A stretch of 64,000 nt of DNA from an uncultured Alphaproteobacteria bacterium (GTDB taxonomy: Bacteria > Pseudomonadota > Alphaproteobacteria > HIMB59 > GCA-002718135), in the NCBI GenBank assembly GCA_902587565.1, contig CACILT010000001.1, positions 1 to 64,000 on the forward strand, given 5' to 3'. The position numbers and the translations under genes are program-made. The first letter of the stretch is position 1. Each line of letters begins with the position of its first letter. Below the pieces are notes generated by a model. The model searched no databases. It was not told the origin of the DNA and worked only from the letters and a program-made list of their open reading frames with translations. Positions 34,605 through 44,336 of this stretch are shown in pieces.

Positions 34605-35906
34605 TTAATTGCTATTTTGTCTTATCATCATTGGAGATGACCAAACAAGAGAATTATAATTACCAGAGTCAGATAAAGAGCTCCATTCCTCTTGTGATTG
34701 ATTTGTAATTCTACATATCCAACTATTTTCCATTTTAGCATTTTCAGCTCTCATTATCCAAGCATCACTTTTTTGCTTATCGTTATTTTCTCCAAGTTCT
34801 ATATCAGACATAAAATAACAGATATCTTTAGAAGGGTTAGAACCAATCATTCCAATAACATTCTCTCTAGCGATATTCCATTTTAAATTTTTTATAGCAA
34901 AATAAATTAAAAGTTTTTTGGATTCTTCTTCACTAGGGTTATTCTTAATTATTTCATTTATGAATTTTATATCATTAAGATCGTTGTCATTGAGTATTTT
35001 TATTATAATAGAGCGAAGTAGAGAACTTGGATTTAAACTCCAATATTTCTTAATTAATTTTTTAAGGCTTCTTTTGTCATTTAAAGCTACAGTAGTTTCC
35101 AAATGAAGTTTTACATATGGAGCAAAGTTTTTTTTCAATTCTATAGCTTTTAAAATATTTTTGAGAGCATCTTTAATATCGCTATCAAATTTTATTTTAG
35201 CTATTTCATAAAAACCTATGGATTTATTTTCATTTAAAACATTTTTACTTATTATTTTATTTGAAAAAGCTTTATCTGATAATAAAATTATTTGATTCCA
35301 GTTTTTTGTTTTTGCTGCAATAAATATTAGTGTGTCATAAAGTTTTTCAATATTAGGATTAATTGAAAACAATTTTTCTCCATATAAGAAAGCATGGTGA
35401 TAATCTTGATTTCTTAAATTTTGTTCCATTAAACCTCTGTATCCAAGTGTTTCAGTCTTTTTTGATTTAATCATATCTTCATAAACATTGTTTAATTCTG
35501 GAAATTTTTTTTCAATCTTTAAAACTTCAGACTTTAGTAACAGAGATAATGATGGGTCATCTTTAAGATAACTAACCATTTTTTTATGTGATTTTAAAGC
35601 TGTCTTATTATCTTTATTTGCAACAGCTATCATTGCATCGACAAAGTGTAAGTAACCTTTTTCAATTTTATTATATTTATTTTTTAAGAAATATTTACCA
35701 AGTGACAGCCTTGATCGGAAAAATAAATAAAAAATCAAATATAATAGAAAAATAAAAGATATAAAAACTACAGCAAATAAATTTGAAGAAAAAGAATATT
35801 TTAAATTTCCTATATCTAAAGATACAACAAATGGATTGGTAAAAATAAAAGTGAGCGCTATGATTAATAGCAAAAACTGCAATACAAAAATTGAAAATCT
35901 ATACAT
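34605..35906 (-). CDS. hemY: HemY-like TPR membrane protein
   Basis: A 433-residue protein of the HemY N-domain family, named for its operon with heme genes but without known enzymatic activity. Two N-terminal membrane helices (FVLQFLLLIIALTFIFTN and FAVVFISFIFLLYLIFYLFF) are followed by TPR-like helical repeats (KGYLHFVDAMIAVANKDNKTALKSHKKM). It overlaps the upstream Mic60-like gene by eight bases. In Alphaproteobacteria the usual order is hemC-hemD-Mic60-like-hemY; hemC and hemD are not here. Confidence 0.85.
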   Translation of the reverse strand: MYRFSIFVLQFLLLIIALTFIFTNPFVVSLDIGNLKYSFSSNLFAVVFISFIFLLYLIFYLFFRSRLSLGKYFLKNKYNKIEKGYLHFVDAMIAVANKDNKTALKSHKKMVSYLKDDPSLSLLLKSEVLKIEKKFPELNNVYEDMIKSKKTETLGYRGLMEQNLRNQDYHHAFLYGEKLFSINPNIEKLYDTLIFIAAKTKNWNQIILLSDKAFSNKIISKNVLNENKSIGFYEIAKIKFDSDIKDALKNILKAIELKKNFAPYVKLHLETTVALNDKRSLKKLIKKYWSLNPSSLLRSIIIKILNDNDLNDIKFINEIIKNNPSEEESKKLLIYFAIKNLKWNIARENVIGMIGSNPSKDICYFMSDIELGENNDKQKSDAWIMRAENAKMENSWICRITNQSQEEWSSLSDSGNYNSLVWSSPMMIRQNSN

Positions 35907-36783
35907 TATTTAATTTTGATATTTCTGTTATAAAATTATTATAGTTGTTCATTTCATTTAAAGATATTTTGAAAAAAACATTATAATTTTCTATCTTACT
36001 TATACTGTCATAAGCTTTAGTTATGTTTCTATTTTTAATGAAAAATTTAGTTTTCTCTAATATTAAAATTTTTTCATCTGAAATAACATTTTCTGAAGAT
36101 GGAGAAAGATTTATGTAGGGTAAAAAAATTTTGTTAAATAAACTATTGTTTTTATTCACAATATTCTTCAGATATAAATTAACTTCATCATTAAATTGAT
36201 CTTCTAAAAATAAATGCCCTTTGTATTTATTTCTTTTTAGAATTGATAATTTTTCCAGAATATGGTTTTTATTATTTCCTATAATTGTTTCAAGATATTT
36301 AAGCTCCCTATCAAAATCCACGTTGTTTTCGTATTTAATTTTTATTAACTCAACTACTTCATTAATAGATTGATTTACTAGTTCAGGATTATTATTAGAC
36401 TGATCTTCAATATTTTTATTTTTTATAAAAGAAATCTCATCATTTAGAGTATTGAAATTTTTATTTAATAATTCTATGCTTTCATTGATTGACGTCAAAT
36501 CAGCTTTTGATTCTTTATTTGAATTTTCTTTAATAAGTTTTTCTATATTTGTTAAAGCTGTTTTTGTTTCTAATATTTCTTTAGATATATTTTTTATGAA
36601 TTCAGAATTTTCATTAATATTTTCTCTAAGTTCATTTTCTAGTTCAATCTGAAGTTTTGATACATCATCTTCATTCTGATAATTTGTATAGAGAAGATAA
36701 ACTAAGAAAAAGACACATAATAAAAGAATAAAGCTTAATGAAAATTTAGAAAAAACATAAAAACTATCAAAAACTTTTTTCAT
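35899..36783 (-). CDS. Mic60/mitofilin-like membrane coiled-coil protein
   Basis: A 294-residue protein with an N-terminal membrane anchor (FSLSFILLLCVFFLVYLLY, about residues 14-32), a long predicted coiled coil (about 35-165, rich in E, N, K and I) and a helical C-terminal domain (ILKRNKYKGHLFLEDQFNDEVN, KAYDSISKIENYNVFFKISL). Topology and position immediately upstream of hemY match the alphaproteobacterial Mic60 homologues that shape intracytoplasmic membranes, relatives of the mitochondrial crista organiser. Sequence similarity cannot be scored by eye, so the identity rests mainly on architecture and synteny. Confidence 0.55.
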   Translation of the reverse strand: MKKVFDSFYVFSKFSLSFILLLCVFFLVYLLYTNYQNEDDVSKLQIELENELRENINENSEFIKNISKEILETKTALTNIEKLIKENSNKESKADLTSINESIELLNKNFNTLNDEISFIKNKNIEDQSNNNPELVNQSINEVVELIKIKYENNVDFDRELKYLETIIGNNKNHILEKLSILKRNKYKGHLFLEDQFNDEVNLYLKNIVNKNNSLFNKIFLPYINLSPSSENVISDEKILILEKTKFFIKNRNITKAYDSISKIENYNVFFKISLNEMNNYNNFITEISKLNNV

Positions 36784-36844
36784 CCCTTATTTTTAGCATT
36801 ATTAGTTTGTTGTTTAACAGTGTAAAATACTATACCAAAAAAAT

Positions 36845-37858
36845 ATGCTTGTATTTGCTGCAGAAACTTCGTGCGACGAAACATCAATATGTCTAATGGA
36901 AAACAGATCTATTATAGAGCATATTACTTTTTCTCAGGAAATTCATAAAATACATGGTGGTGTTGTTCCGGAGTTAGCTTCAAGATCACATTTGGAAAAA
37001 ATACAAATTATGACTAACGAATTATTTTCTAGAGAAAATATAGATCCAAATAAAATAGATGTATTTTCAGCTACTTGCGGACCAGGGCTTATAGGAAGCT
37101 TATTAGTTGGATCAACTTTTACAAAATCTTTATCAATTTCTTTTCAAAAATCATTCATTCCCATCAATCATCTTGAAGGTCATATCCTTTCCACAAGTTT
37201 TAATAATGATATTAAATTCCCAAGTTTGGTTTTACTTTTAACAGGGGGACATACTCAAGTATACCTTATGAAGGATGAGCGCAACATTGAACTATTAGGG
37301 CAGAGTATTGATGATGCAATTGGAGAAGCTTTTGATAAAACTGCAAAGTTAATAGGGCTATCATATCCTGGTGGTGCTGAGATTGAAAGAGAGGCAGTTA
37401 GAGGAAATGAAAATAGATTTATTTTACCAAAACCATTAGTAAAAGAAAAAAACTTCAACTTTTCATTCTCTGGTATTAAAACACATATAAATATTTTAAC
37501 AAAAAAAAATAAAATTAATAAAAACTTTATTCAAGATTTGTCTGCATCCTTTCAAAAAAATATTACAGAACTAATAATAGAAAAACTTGAAAGAGGATTA
37601 GAAAGACTAAAGCAAGACAAAGTAAATGTTAAATCACTCTCAGTTGTAGGGGGTGTATCTAATAATAACTATATTAAAAAAAAATTAGAAAACTTTTTTA
37701 TTAATAAAGATATTGAGATTTACTATCCATTAAAGGAAATGATGATTGACAATGCCGCTATGATTGCTTGGGCATGTTATAAAAATTATCACATAGGTAA
37801 AGACGATATATATTTTAAACCTCAGCCAAGAATGGATGTTAGAAATAAATTAAATTAA
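36845..37858 (+). CDS. tsaD: tRNA N6-adenosine threonylcarbamoyltransferase
   Basis: It transfers threonylcarbamoyl to A37 of ANN-decoding tRNAs. Its 337 residues carry AAETSCDETS at the N terminus, the metal-binding HxxxH in INHLEGHI, the nucleotide loop LLLTGGHTQVY, GEAFDKTAKLIGLSYPGG, SFSGIKT and VVGGVSNNNYI. It is divergent from the Mic60-like gene with a 61-base spacer. In related genomes hemC normally lies across that divergent spacer. Confidence 0.97.
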   Translation: MLVFAAETSCDETSICLMENRSIIEHITFSQEIHKIHGGVVPELASRSHLEKIQIMTNELFSRENIDPNKIDVFSATCGPGLIGSLLVGSTFTKSLSISFQKSFIPINHLEGHILSTSFNNDIKFPSLVLLLTGGHTQVYLMKDERNIELLGQSIDDAIGEAFDKTAKLIGLSYPGGAEIEREAVRGNENRFILPKPLVKEKNFNFSFSGIKTHINILTKKNKINKNFIQDLSASFQKNITELIIEKLERGLERLKQDKVNVKSLSVVGGVSNNNYIKKKLENFFINKDIEIYYPLKEMMIDNAAMIAWACYKNYHIGKDDIYFKPQPRMDVRNKLN

Positions 37859-37941
37859 AGAAAATTTATTCCTCAGATTATGATTTAATAGGAGATTTAT
37901 TTTAATTTTTGTTTTAGATATTTAGTATACAAATACTAATT

Positions 37942-38352
37942 ATGAATATTAATTACTGGCTTTTAAAATCTGAACCTGATGCTTGGTCATGGGATAATCA
38001 AGTTAAAGAAGGTGCATCTATGTGGGATGGAGTGCGAAATTATCAAGCCAGAAATAATTTGAAAGAGATGAAAAAAAATGATTTATGTTTTTTTTATCAC
38101 TCAGTTAAAGAAAGAAGTATTGTTGGTATTGTTAAAGTAGTAAAGGAGTATTATCCAGATCCTACGGATAAAACAGGACGTTTTGTTGTGGTTGATGTTA
38201 AAGCAATAAAAAAACTAAAAAACCCAGTCTCTCTCGATCAAATAAAAGAAAATAGTAGGTTACAAGATATTGCACTTGTTAAACAAAGCAGACTCTCCGT
38301 AATGCCTTTAAAAAAAACTGAATGGGATATAATAATTAAAATGTCAAATTAG
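37942..38352 (+). CDS. EVE domain-containing protein
   Basis: A 136-residue single-domain protein of the EVE/thymocyte-nuclear-protein type, related to PUA/YTH domains that bind modified bases. The hallmark WLLKSEPDAWSWDNQV, MWDGVRNYQARNNLKEMKKNDLCFFYHS and GIVKVVKEYYPDPTDKTGRFVVVDV are all present. Its partner and ligand in bacteria are not established. It lies between tsaD and acs, which is a known alphaproteobacterial order in which gpsA and a YciI gene often intervene; these are missing here. A short inverted repeat (TAGTAT-ATACTA) sits just upstream. Confidence 0.9.
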   Translation: MNINYWLLKSEPDAWSWDNQVKEGASMWDGVRNYQARNNLKEMKKNDLCFFYHSVKERSIVGIVKVVKEYYPDPTDKTGRFVVVDVKAIKKLKNPVSLDQIKENSRLQDIALVKQSRLSVMPLKKTEWDIIIKMSN

Positions 38353-38407
38353 CTTAAAAAAATAATTACTTGTTGATATTTAAATAAATTAGAATTAGTC
38401 TCTAAAT

Positions 38408-40330
38408 ATGGAAATTAAAAAAGAATGGCTTGAACATGCAAAGGTTAATGAAGAAAAATATTCTTCAATGTATGATCAATCTCTTCTAAAAAATGATGAA
38501 TTTTGGGCAGATCAGGCACAAAGAATTGATTGGATTAAAAAATTTACAAAAATCAAAGATATAAAATATTCTAAAGATGATGTTAGTATTAAATGGTTTG
38601 AGGATGGAAATCTTAATGTTTCTTATAATTGTATAGATAGACATGCTAAAAATAATCCAGATAAAATTGCTATAATTTGGGAGGGAGATGACCCAAATGA
38701 AACAAAAAAAATTACATACAAAGATCTGTTAACAAGTGTATCAAAAGCTGCAAATGTGCTTAAAGAAATCGGAGTAAAAAAAGGTGATCGAGTAACAATA
38801 TATTTAACGATGATACCTGAGTTAGCTTATATCATGTTAGCCTGCGCAAGAATTGGAGCTGTCCACTCAATAATATTTGGAGGCTTTTCTGCAGAGTCGA
38901 TAGCAGGTAGAATAAAAGACTGTAAGTCAGAATATGTAGTGACAGCAGATGAAGGAGTTAGGGGTGGAAAAACTATTCCTTTGAAATTAACTACAGATAA
39001 AGCACTAGAATCATGTCCAGGTGTTAAAAAATGTTTAGTTGTTAAGAGGACAAATAAGGAAATAGAACTAAAAAAAGATAGAGATATATTTTACGATGAT
39101 ATTATAAAAGATGTTGATAGTTATTGTGAACCTGAAATCTTAAACGCTGAAGACCCTTTGTTCATTTTATATACTTCAGGGTCAACAGGTAAGCCTAAAG
39201 GAGTTATGCATACAACGGGTGGTTATATAGTTTATGCTTCAATGACACATGAATACATCTTTAATTACAATGATGGAGATATATACTGGTGTACTGCAGA
39301 CATAGGCTGGATTACTGGTCATAGTTATATAATTTATGGACCACTATCTAATGGTGCAACAACTTTGATGTTTGAAGGCGTACCTAATTATCCAGACTTC
39401 TCAAGGTTTTGGCAAATAGTTGATAAACATAAAGTAAATATATTTTACACAGCACCTACTGCTATCAGAGCATTGATGAGAGAGGGTAATAATTTTGTTA
39501 CAAAAACTGACAGATCATCATTAAAACTTTTGGGAACAGTTGGAGAACCTATAAACCCAGAAGCATGGAAGTGGTACTATGAGGTACCAGGAAATTCAAA
39601 ATGTCCAATTGTAGATACTTGGTGGCAAACTGAAACAGGAGGGATTTTAATATCACCTCAAACCGGTGCTATAAAATTGAAACCAGGTTCTGCTTCAAAG
39701 CCTTTCTTTGGTATAGAACCATGTATTGTTGATAAAGAAGGTAAAGAACTAGAAGGTGAGTGTGAAGGTATGCTGTGTATGAAAAGATCTTGGCCAGGTC
39801 AAATGCGAACAGTTTATGGTGATCATAAAAGATTTATTGATACATATTTTTCACAATTTGATGGAAAATATTTTACAGGTGATGGATGTAAAAGAGATAA
39901 AGATGGATATTATTGGATTACAGGCAGGGTAGATGATGTAATTATTGTATCAGGTCATAACTTAGGTACCGCTGAAATTGAAAGTGCATTTGTATCACAT
40001 AAAGATGTTTCTGAGGCAGCTGTAGTCGGGTATCCTCACGAGATAAAAGGTAGTGGTTTATATTGTTATGTATCTTTGAATGTTGGTGTAAATCAATCTG
40101 ATAGTTTAATTGATGACTTACGAAAAACTATTAGAGAAAAAATAGGGCCTATTGCAACACCTGATTTTATTCACATTACAAATGGTTTACCTAAAACAAG
40201 ATCAGGAAAAATAATGAGAAGAATTCTTAGAAAAATAGCTTCGAATGAATTTGATAATTTAGGAGATACTACGACTTTAGCTGACCCGACAGTTGTAAAT
40301 GATTTAATAGAAAATAGACTAAATAAATAA
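38408..40330 (+). CDS. acs: Acetyl-CoA synthetase
   Basis: It activates acetate to acetyl-CoA via acetyl-AMP. Its 640 residues include the P-loop [31 protein letters not shown], the hinge [15 protein letters not shown] and the C-terminal lysine that is acetylated in regulation ([11 protein letters not shown]). The N-terminal YNCIDRH segment is typical. It ends head-to-tail against the convergent tdk with no spacer. It would let the cell use acetate or recycle overflow acetate. Confidence 0.97.
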   Translation: MEIKKEWLEHAKVNEEKYSSMYDQSLLKNDEFWADQAQRIDWIKKFTKIKDIKYSKDDVSIKWFEDGNLNVSYNCIDRHAKNNPDKIAIIWEGDDPNETKKITYKDLLTSVSKAANVLKEIGVKKGDRVTIYLTMIPELAYIMLACARIGAVHSIIFGGFSAESIAGRIKDCKSEYVVTADEGVRGGKTIPLKLTTDKALESCPGVKKCLVVKRTNKEIELKKDRDIFYDDIIKDVDSYCEPEILNAEDPLFILYTSGSTGKPKGVMHTTGGYIVYASMTHEYIFNYNDGDIYWCTADIGWITGHSYIIYGPLSNGATTLMFEGVPNYPDFSRFWQIVDKHKVNIFYTAPTAIRALMREGNNFVTKTDRSSLKLLGTVGEPINPEAWKWYYEVPGNSKCPIVDTWWQTETGGILISPQTGAIKLKPGSASKPFFGIEPCIVDKEGKELEGECEGMLCMKRSWPGQMRTVYGDHKRFIDTYFSQFDGKYFTGDGCKRDKDGYYWITGRVDDVIIVSGHNLGTAEIESAFVSHKDVSEAAVVGYPHEIKGSGLYCYVSLNVGVNQSDSLIDDLRKTIREKIGPIATPDFIHITNGLPKTRSGKIMRRILRKIASNEFDNLGDTTTLADPTVVNDLIENRLNK

Positions 40331-40882
40331 TTATCTTGGTTCCCAGTGTTTAAGACATCTAGGCTCATAAATATTAGCAGCACCAACTTGTGTTCTCTCT
40401 CCTCCTAGTGTTTTTCTATAAGTTTTTGTTGCTTCAACTCCACAGACATTGCAAAATCCATAAATTTTAACTATTTTATCAGAAAGGCCTAGTAACATTG
40501 ATGATGTTTCCCAAGGCTTACCTCTTGAATCTTGATCTAAACCAGCACAGACAACATCAATCCCATTGTTTAATATAATGTCAACGTTATGCAAGGTTTC
40601 TTTAGTATCCATAAATTGGATTTCATCAAGGAATACAACATCAACTTCTTTTTTTATAAAATTAAATGTTTTTAAAGCTTTACTCCACTCAGTCATAGCG
40701 TAACAATCGTGGCTTAGATCGTTATGAGTTATAATTTTTTCATTGGAGTATCTATTGTCAATGCTAGGCTTTAAGACAATTATCTTTTTATTTTGATGTT
40801 TTGCCCAAAGAATTCTTTTGAGCAACTCACTTGTTTTTCCAGCAAACATTGCTCCAACAATTGTTTCTAAATTACCTCGCAT
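40331..40882 (-). CDS. tdk: Thymidine kinase (type II)
   Basis: It phosphorylates thymidine for nucleotide salvage. Its 183 residues carry the P-loop TIVGAMFAGKTSELL, the Walker B-like VVFLDEIQFMD, and zinc-ribbon ligands (YGFCNVCGVEA and a distal cysteine in PRCLKHW). The lasso loop region KTYRKTLGGERTQVGAANIYEPRC fits the family. Type II thymidine kinases are patchy among streamlined marine bacteria. Confidence 0.95.
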   Translation of the reverse strand: MRGNLETIVGAMFAGKTSELLKRILWAKHQNKKIIVLKPSIDNRYSNEKIITHNDLSHDCYAMTEWSKALKTFNFIKKEVDVVFLDEIQFMDTKETLHNVDIILNNGIDVVCAGLDQDSRGKPWETSSMLLGLSDKIVKIYGFCNVCGVEATKTYRKTLGGERTQVGAANIYEPRCLKHWEPR

Positions 40883-40943
40883 AATTTAATATAATTTATT
40901 TTATATAATAATTATATATTTTAATTAAAATTAAAAAATATTT

Positions 40944-42221
40944 ATGAATAAAATGGTCAAAGGGCTTAAAGTAAGAAGAGATATACATGAAATATTATTT
41001 AGAATTTATAAATATAATATTAATGTAAATAACAGATTTGTCCAAAACATTATAAGCAAACATAAAGAAGAAGATATTAGACTTATCAATAATGTTGTTC
41101 TGAATTCAATGAGATACCAGTTTCACACCAAAAAAATAATAAATCAATATGTAAAAAAAAAAATAAAAGATGATGAAAAAATTTTATTAATAAGTTCTAT
41201 TACACAAATTGTATTTCTTGGGTTTAAAGAATATGCAGTGGTAAACTGTTCAGTTGAGATTGCAAAATATAAAAATATTTATCATGGTTTTATAAATGCT
41301 GTATTAAAAAAAATTTCGTCAGATAAAGATAAATTAATTAAAACTACATTAAATTACAATGAGCTACCTCATTGGTTTAAAATACAAACTAAAAATCTTA
41401 CTAGTAACGAAAAAAAGTTGTTTATTGATAGTTTTTTTAAAGAACCAAATCTACATTTAGTTTTTAAAAGTAAAAAAGAATTTGATAAATTTGAAGAAAA
41501 AATAATAAAGACATCAGAAAATTCTGGTTTTTTACAAAATAAGATAAAAATTGAGGAAATAGTTTCCTACAGAGAAGGAAATTGGTGGGTACAAGATTTT
41601 TCGTCTTCATTTCCGATAAGGTCAATTACAAAATTAGATAAATATAAAAAATTTTTAGACATGTGCGCAGCTCCTGGAGGGAAATCTTTTCAAATTTTAT
41701 CGAGAAATTTAAATATTACCCTAAATGATAAAAGCAAAGCTAGAATTAAATTAATGAAAAATAACCTTCGTAGGTTGAAATTTAATCCAAGGATTATAAA
41801 CAAGAATTTTGAAAATTTAGATAGTGATATTAAATTTGATTTTATTATCTTGGATGCTCCTTGTAGTTCCATTGGCACAATAAGAAAAAACCCAGAAATA
41901 TTTTTCAAATCCAAAGAACCAAAAATTACAGAATTAGTCGAAATACAAAGTAAAATGCTAAAAAAAGCCTCAGAGATGTTGGAGCTTAATGGGATAATTC
42001 TTTATATGGTTTGCTCATTTTTATATATTGAAACAGAACACCAAATTAAAGATTTTTTAGATAAAGCAAATAGCTTTAGATTAGAAAAATTTGATGTATC
42101 TCCTAAAATATTTGAGCATTCAAAATTAATAAAAAATAGTTGTATTCTTACAGTTCCAAATTATATTTTAGATAATACAGTTGACGGGTATTTTGCTGCA
42201 CTCTTGAAAAAAATAAGATGA
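40944..42221 (+). CDS. rsmB: 16S rRNA m5C methyltransferase RsmB-like, with NusB domain
   Basis: An RNA cytosine-C5 methyltransferase, probably for 16S rRNA C967. The N-terminal 130 residues are NusB-like (MKVRRDIHEILF-type opening, YAVVNCSVEIAKYKN). The catalytic domain has SAM motif I DMCAAPGGKSFQ and motif IV DAPCSSIGTIRKNPEI. The catalytic cysteine motif is MVCSFLYIETEHQI instead of the usual TCS. It has 425 residues. The heparinase-like gene follows after seven bases, an alphaproteobacterial gene order that continues to purH. Confidence 0.9.
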   Translation: MNKMVKGLKVRRDIHEILFRIYKYNINVNNRFVQNIISKHKEEDIRLINNVVLNSMRYQFHTKKIINQYVKKKIKDDEKILLISSITQIVFLGFKEYAVVNCSVEIAKYKNIYHGFINAVLKKISSDKDKLIKTTLNYNELPHWFKIQTKNLTSNEKKLFIDSFFKEPNLHLVFKSKKEFDKFEEKIIKTSENSGFLQNKIKIEEIVSYREGNWWVQDFSSSFPIRSITKLDKYKKFLDMCAAPGGKSFQILSRNLNITLNDKSKARIKLMKNNLRRLKFNPRIINKNFENLDSDIKFDFIILDAPCSSIGTIRKNPEIFFKSKEPKITELVEIQSKMLKKASEMLELNGIILYMVCSFLYIETEHQIKDFLDKANSFRLEKFDVSPKIFEHSKLIKNSCILTVPNYILDNTVDGYFAALLKKIR

Positions 42222-42228
42222 GAAGCTT

Positions 42229-43752
42229 ATGAGAAAACTCATTTTTGTATTTTTATTTTTGAAGTTTGTTAGATCAAATAAAAAATTAGTTTACAAAGAT
42301 TTAAATTTTAGAAATATTGATTTTACAAATTATCAGCAAATAAAGTTATTTATTTTCAAAAAAAAATTCCACTTATTAAAAAATAAGTATGTTCAAAATT
42401 TTGATTTTTTAAGTTTTACTAAAAAACTAGGTGGAAATATGGGAATTAAAATATCTAAAGAAAAAATATTTGATTGGTATAATGAAAATAAAAATAAAAT
42501 AAACTATCCATGGACAGAAGACTTGACATCAAGACGATTAATAAATCTGTTATATAATTATGAGTACATTATTTCATCGTCTAATAGTAATGAGATAAAA
42601 TATTTAGATAAAATAATTTATGTACATATACAAAGGACAGTATTTGAATTCAAACAAAAACAAATAACAGAAATCACTTCATTTGATACTTTAGGTTTTT
42701 TATTATCCTCAATTATTTTAAATAAACTTAATAGTAAAAAAGTTAAATATTTAATATTTGTGCTAAAAAATCAAGTTGATAATTTAGGTATGCATAAAAG
42801 CTATAATATTTTAGAACATTCTAAATTTATTAACAATCTAAATGAAATAAAAAATATTTTTCTATTCAATAAAATAGAAGACTTGGATGAAATTGATAAA
42901 TTGATTTTGAAAATGTCATCTATTTTAATACAATATTTTCATGATGATGGTTCAATACCTTTGTTTAATGGTGCTAATAATAACTATACAGATATTATTT
43001 ATAAAACTTTAAATAAGGAGGTATATCTAAAAACAAGAGAATTCGTTAATACTAAAAATGGAATAGCTTTTTATAGAGATAAAAATAAAAAACTTTTTTT
43101 TGATGTTGTACAGCCTAATAACGATAAAATAAGCTCAAACTTAAGCGCCGGAACACTATCAATAGAATTTAGTTGTTTAAATGAAAAGATTATTACCAAT
43201 TGTGGTGCATCTGAAAGTTATGGTAAAAATCCTGAGTATTTAAGATATAGTGCTGCTCATTCAACAATTATACTTCAAAATACTAATGTGAGCGAAATCA
43301 AAGAGGGAAATCCTCATATTAAATATCCTCAATCAGTTGTCTTTGGTAAGGAAACAAATGATAATTTTGAAATATTAGAAGCTTCACACAACGGATATAT
43401 AAATAAATTTAAGAAAATAATAAAAAGAAAACTAATTTTAGATAAAAAAGAAAATAAGATAATGGGTGAAGACTCCATAATTTCTATAAATAAACATGGT
43501 GGTGGTATTATATTTCATATTAGATTTCATCTAAATGAACAAATTGTATATAATTTTACGAATAATAAAAAAAATATAATTTTAAAAACTAAACTAAATC
43601 AAATTTGGTTATTTAAAAGTGATGTGGAGTTAATAATGGAAGATAGTATTATTGTAGACAATAATACTACCAAACCCACAAAACAAATAGTAATTAAAGG
43701 AATAATTAAAGGAAATAAACTAAGCAGAAAATGGTCATTAGAAAAAATGTAG
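42229..43752 (+). CDS. Heparinase II/III family protein
   Basis: A 507-residue protein. An alpha-helical toroid N-terminal part (YPWTEDLTSRRLINLLYNYEYI) is followed by the beta-sandwich typical of heparinase II/III lyases (FNGANNNYTDIIYKTL, EFSCLNEKIITNCGASESYG, LRYSAAHSTIILQNTNVSEI). No clear cleavable signal peptide is seen. The rsmB-heparinase-purH order is common across Alphaproteobacteria, including those not known to degrade glycosaminoglycans, which argues for a housekeeping envelope or glycan role. It overlaps purH by 22 bases. Confidence 0.85.
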   Translation: MRKLIFVFLFLKFVRSNKKLVYKDLNFRNIDFTNYQQIKLFIFKKKFHLLKNKYVQNFDFLSFTKKLGGNMGIKISKEKIFDWYNENKNKINYPWTEDLTSRRLINLLYNYEYIISSSNSNEIKYLDKIIYVHIQRTVFEFKQKQITEITSFDTLGFLLSSIILNKLNSKKVKYLIFVLKNQVDNLGMHKSYNILEHSKFINNLNEIKNIFLFNKIEDLDEIDKLILKMSSILIQYFHDDGSIPLFNGANNNYTDIIYKTLNKEVYLKTREFVNTKNGIAFYRDKNKKLFFDVVQPNNDKISSNLSAGTLSIEFSCLNEKIITNCGASESYGKNPEYLRYSAAHSTIILQNTNVSEIKEGNPHIKYPQSVVFGKETNDNFEILEASHNGYINKFKKIIKRKLILDKKENKIMGEDSIISINKHGGGIIFHIRFHLNEQIVYNFTNNKKNIILKTKLNQIWLFKSDVELIMEDSIIVDNNTTKPTKQIVIKGIIKGNKLSRKWSLEKM

Positions 43753-44336
43753 AAAATAAATATGCTCTAATATCAGTTTACGATAAAACAAATATAAATT
43801 TCTTATGCAAAAATCTCACCAAAAATAATTTTTCATTAATTTCTACAGGTTCAACAGGGTCTAAAATTAGAAAACTGGGTTACAAATGTATTGATATATC
43901 AAAGATTACTGGTTTTAAAGAAATGTTTGACGGAAGAGTCAAGACTTTAAATCCAAAAATATACAGTTCTATATTATTTATTAGAAATAATTTGTCTCAT
44001 AAAAAACAGTTTCAATCTTTGAAAGTACCTAGAATTGATATAGTAATTGTTAATTTGTATCCTTTTAAAAAATTTTCTAAATTATCTAACATCGATAAGG
44101 TTATAGAAATGATAGATATTGGTGGTCCAAGTTTAATAAGGGCAGCTAGTAAAAATTATAAATTTGTAACTACAATTATAAACACCAAAGATTATTCTAA
44201 ATTAATAAAAAATATTGAAAAAAATAAGGGCGAAACAGATATTCAGTTTAGAAAACAAATGGCTAGAAAAACATTCTATATGACTTCGATGTACGATAAA
44301 AATATATTTGATTGGTTCAATGCAAAGAACAAATAA
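43731..44336 (+). CDS. purH: PurH N-terminal half: IMP cyclohydrolase domain as a separate ORF
   Basis: It corresponds to the IMP cyclohydrolase (MGS-like) domain of PurH, which closes FAICAR to IMP. Visible segments: YALISVYDKTNINFL, ISTGSTGSKIRKLGY, DGRVKTLNPKIY, IVIVNLYPFKKF, IDIGGPSLIRAASKNYK. The very conserved HPKxHGG is NPKIYSS here, an unusual change next to the catalytic lysine. The ORF stops after 201 residues, at the inter-domain linker, with TAA at 44334-44336; the second domain continues in another frame. Whether this is a real gene split, frameshifting or an assembly error is discussed in findings. Confidence 0.88.
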   Translation: MVIRKNVENKYALISVYDKTNINFLCKNLTKNNFSLISTGSTGSKIRKLGYKCIDISKITGFKEMFDGRVKTLNPKIYSSILFIRNNLSHKKQFQSLKVPRIDIVIVNLYPFKKFSKLSNIDKVIEMIDIGGPSLIRAASKNYKFVTTIINTKDYSKLIKNIEKNKGETDIQFRKQMARKTFYMTSMYDKNIFDWFNAKNK

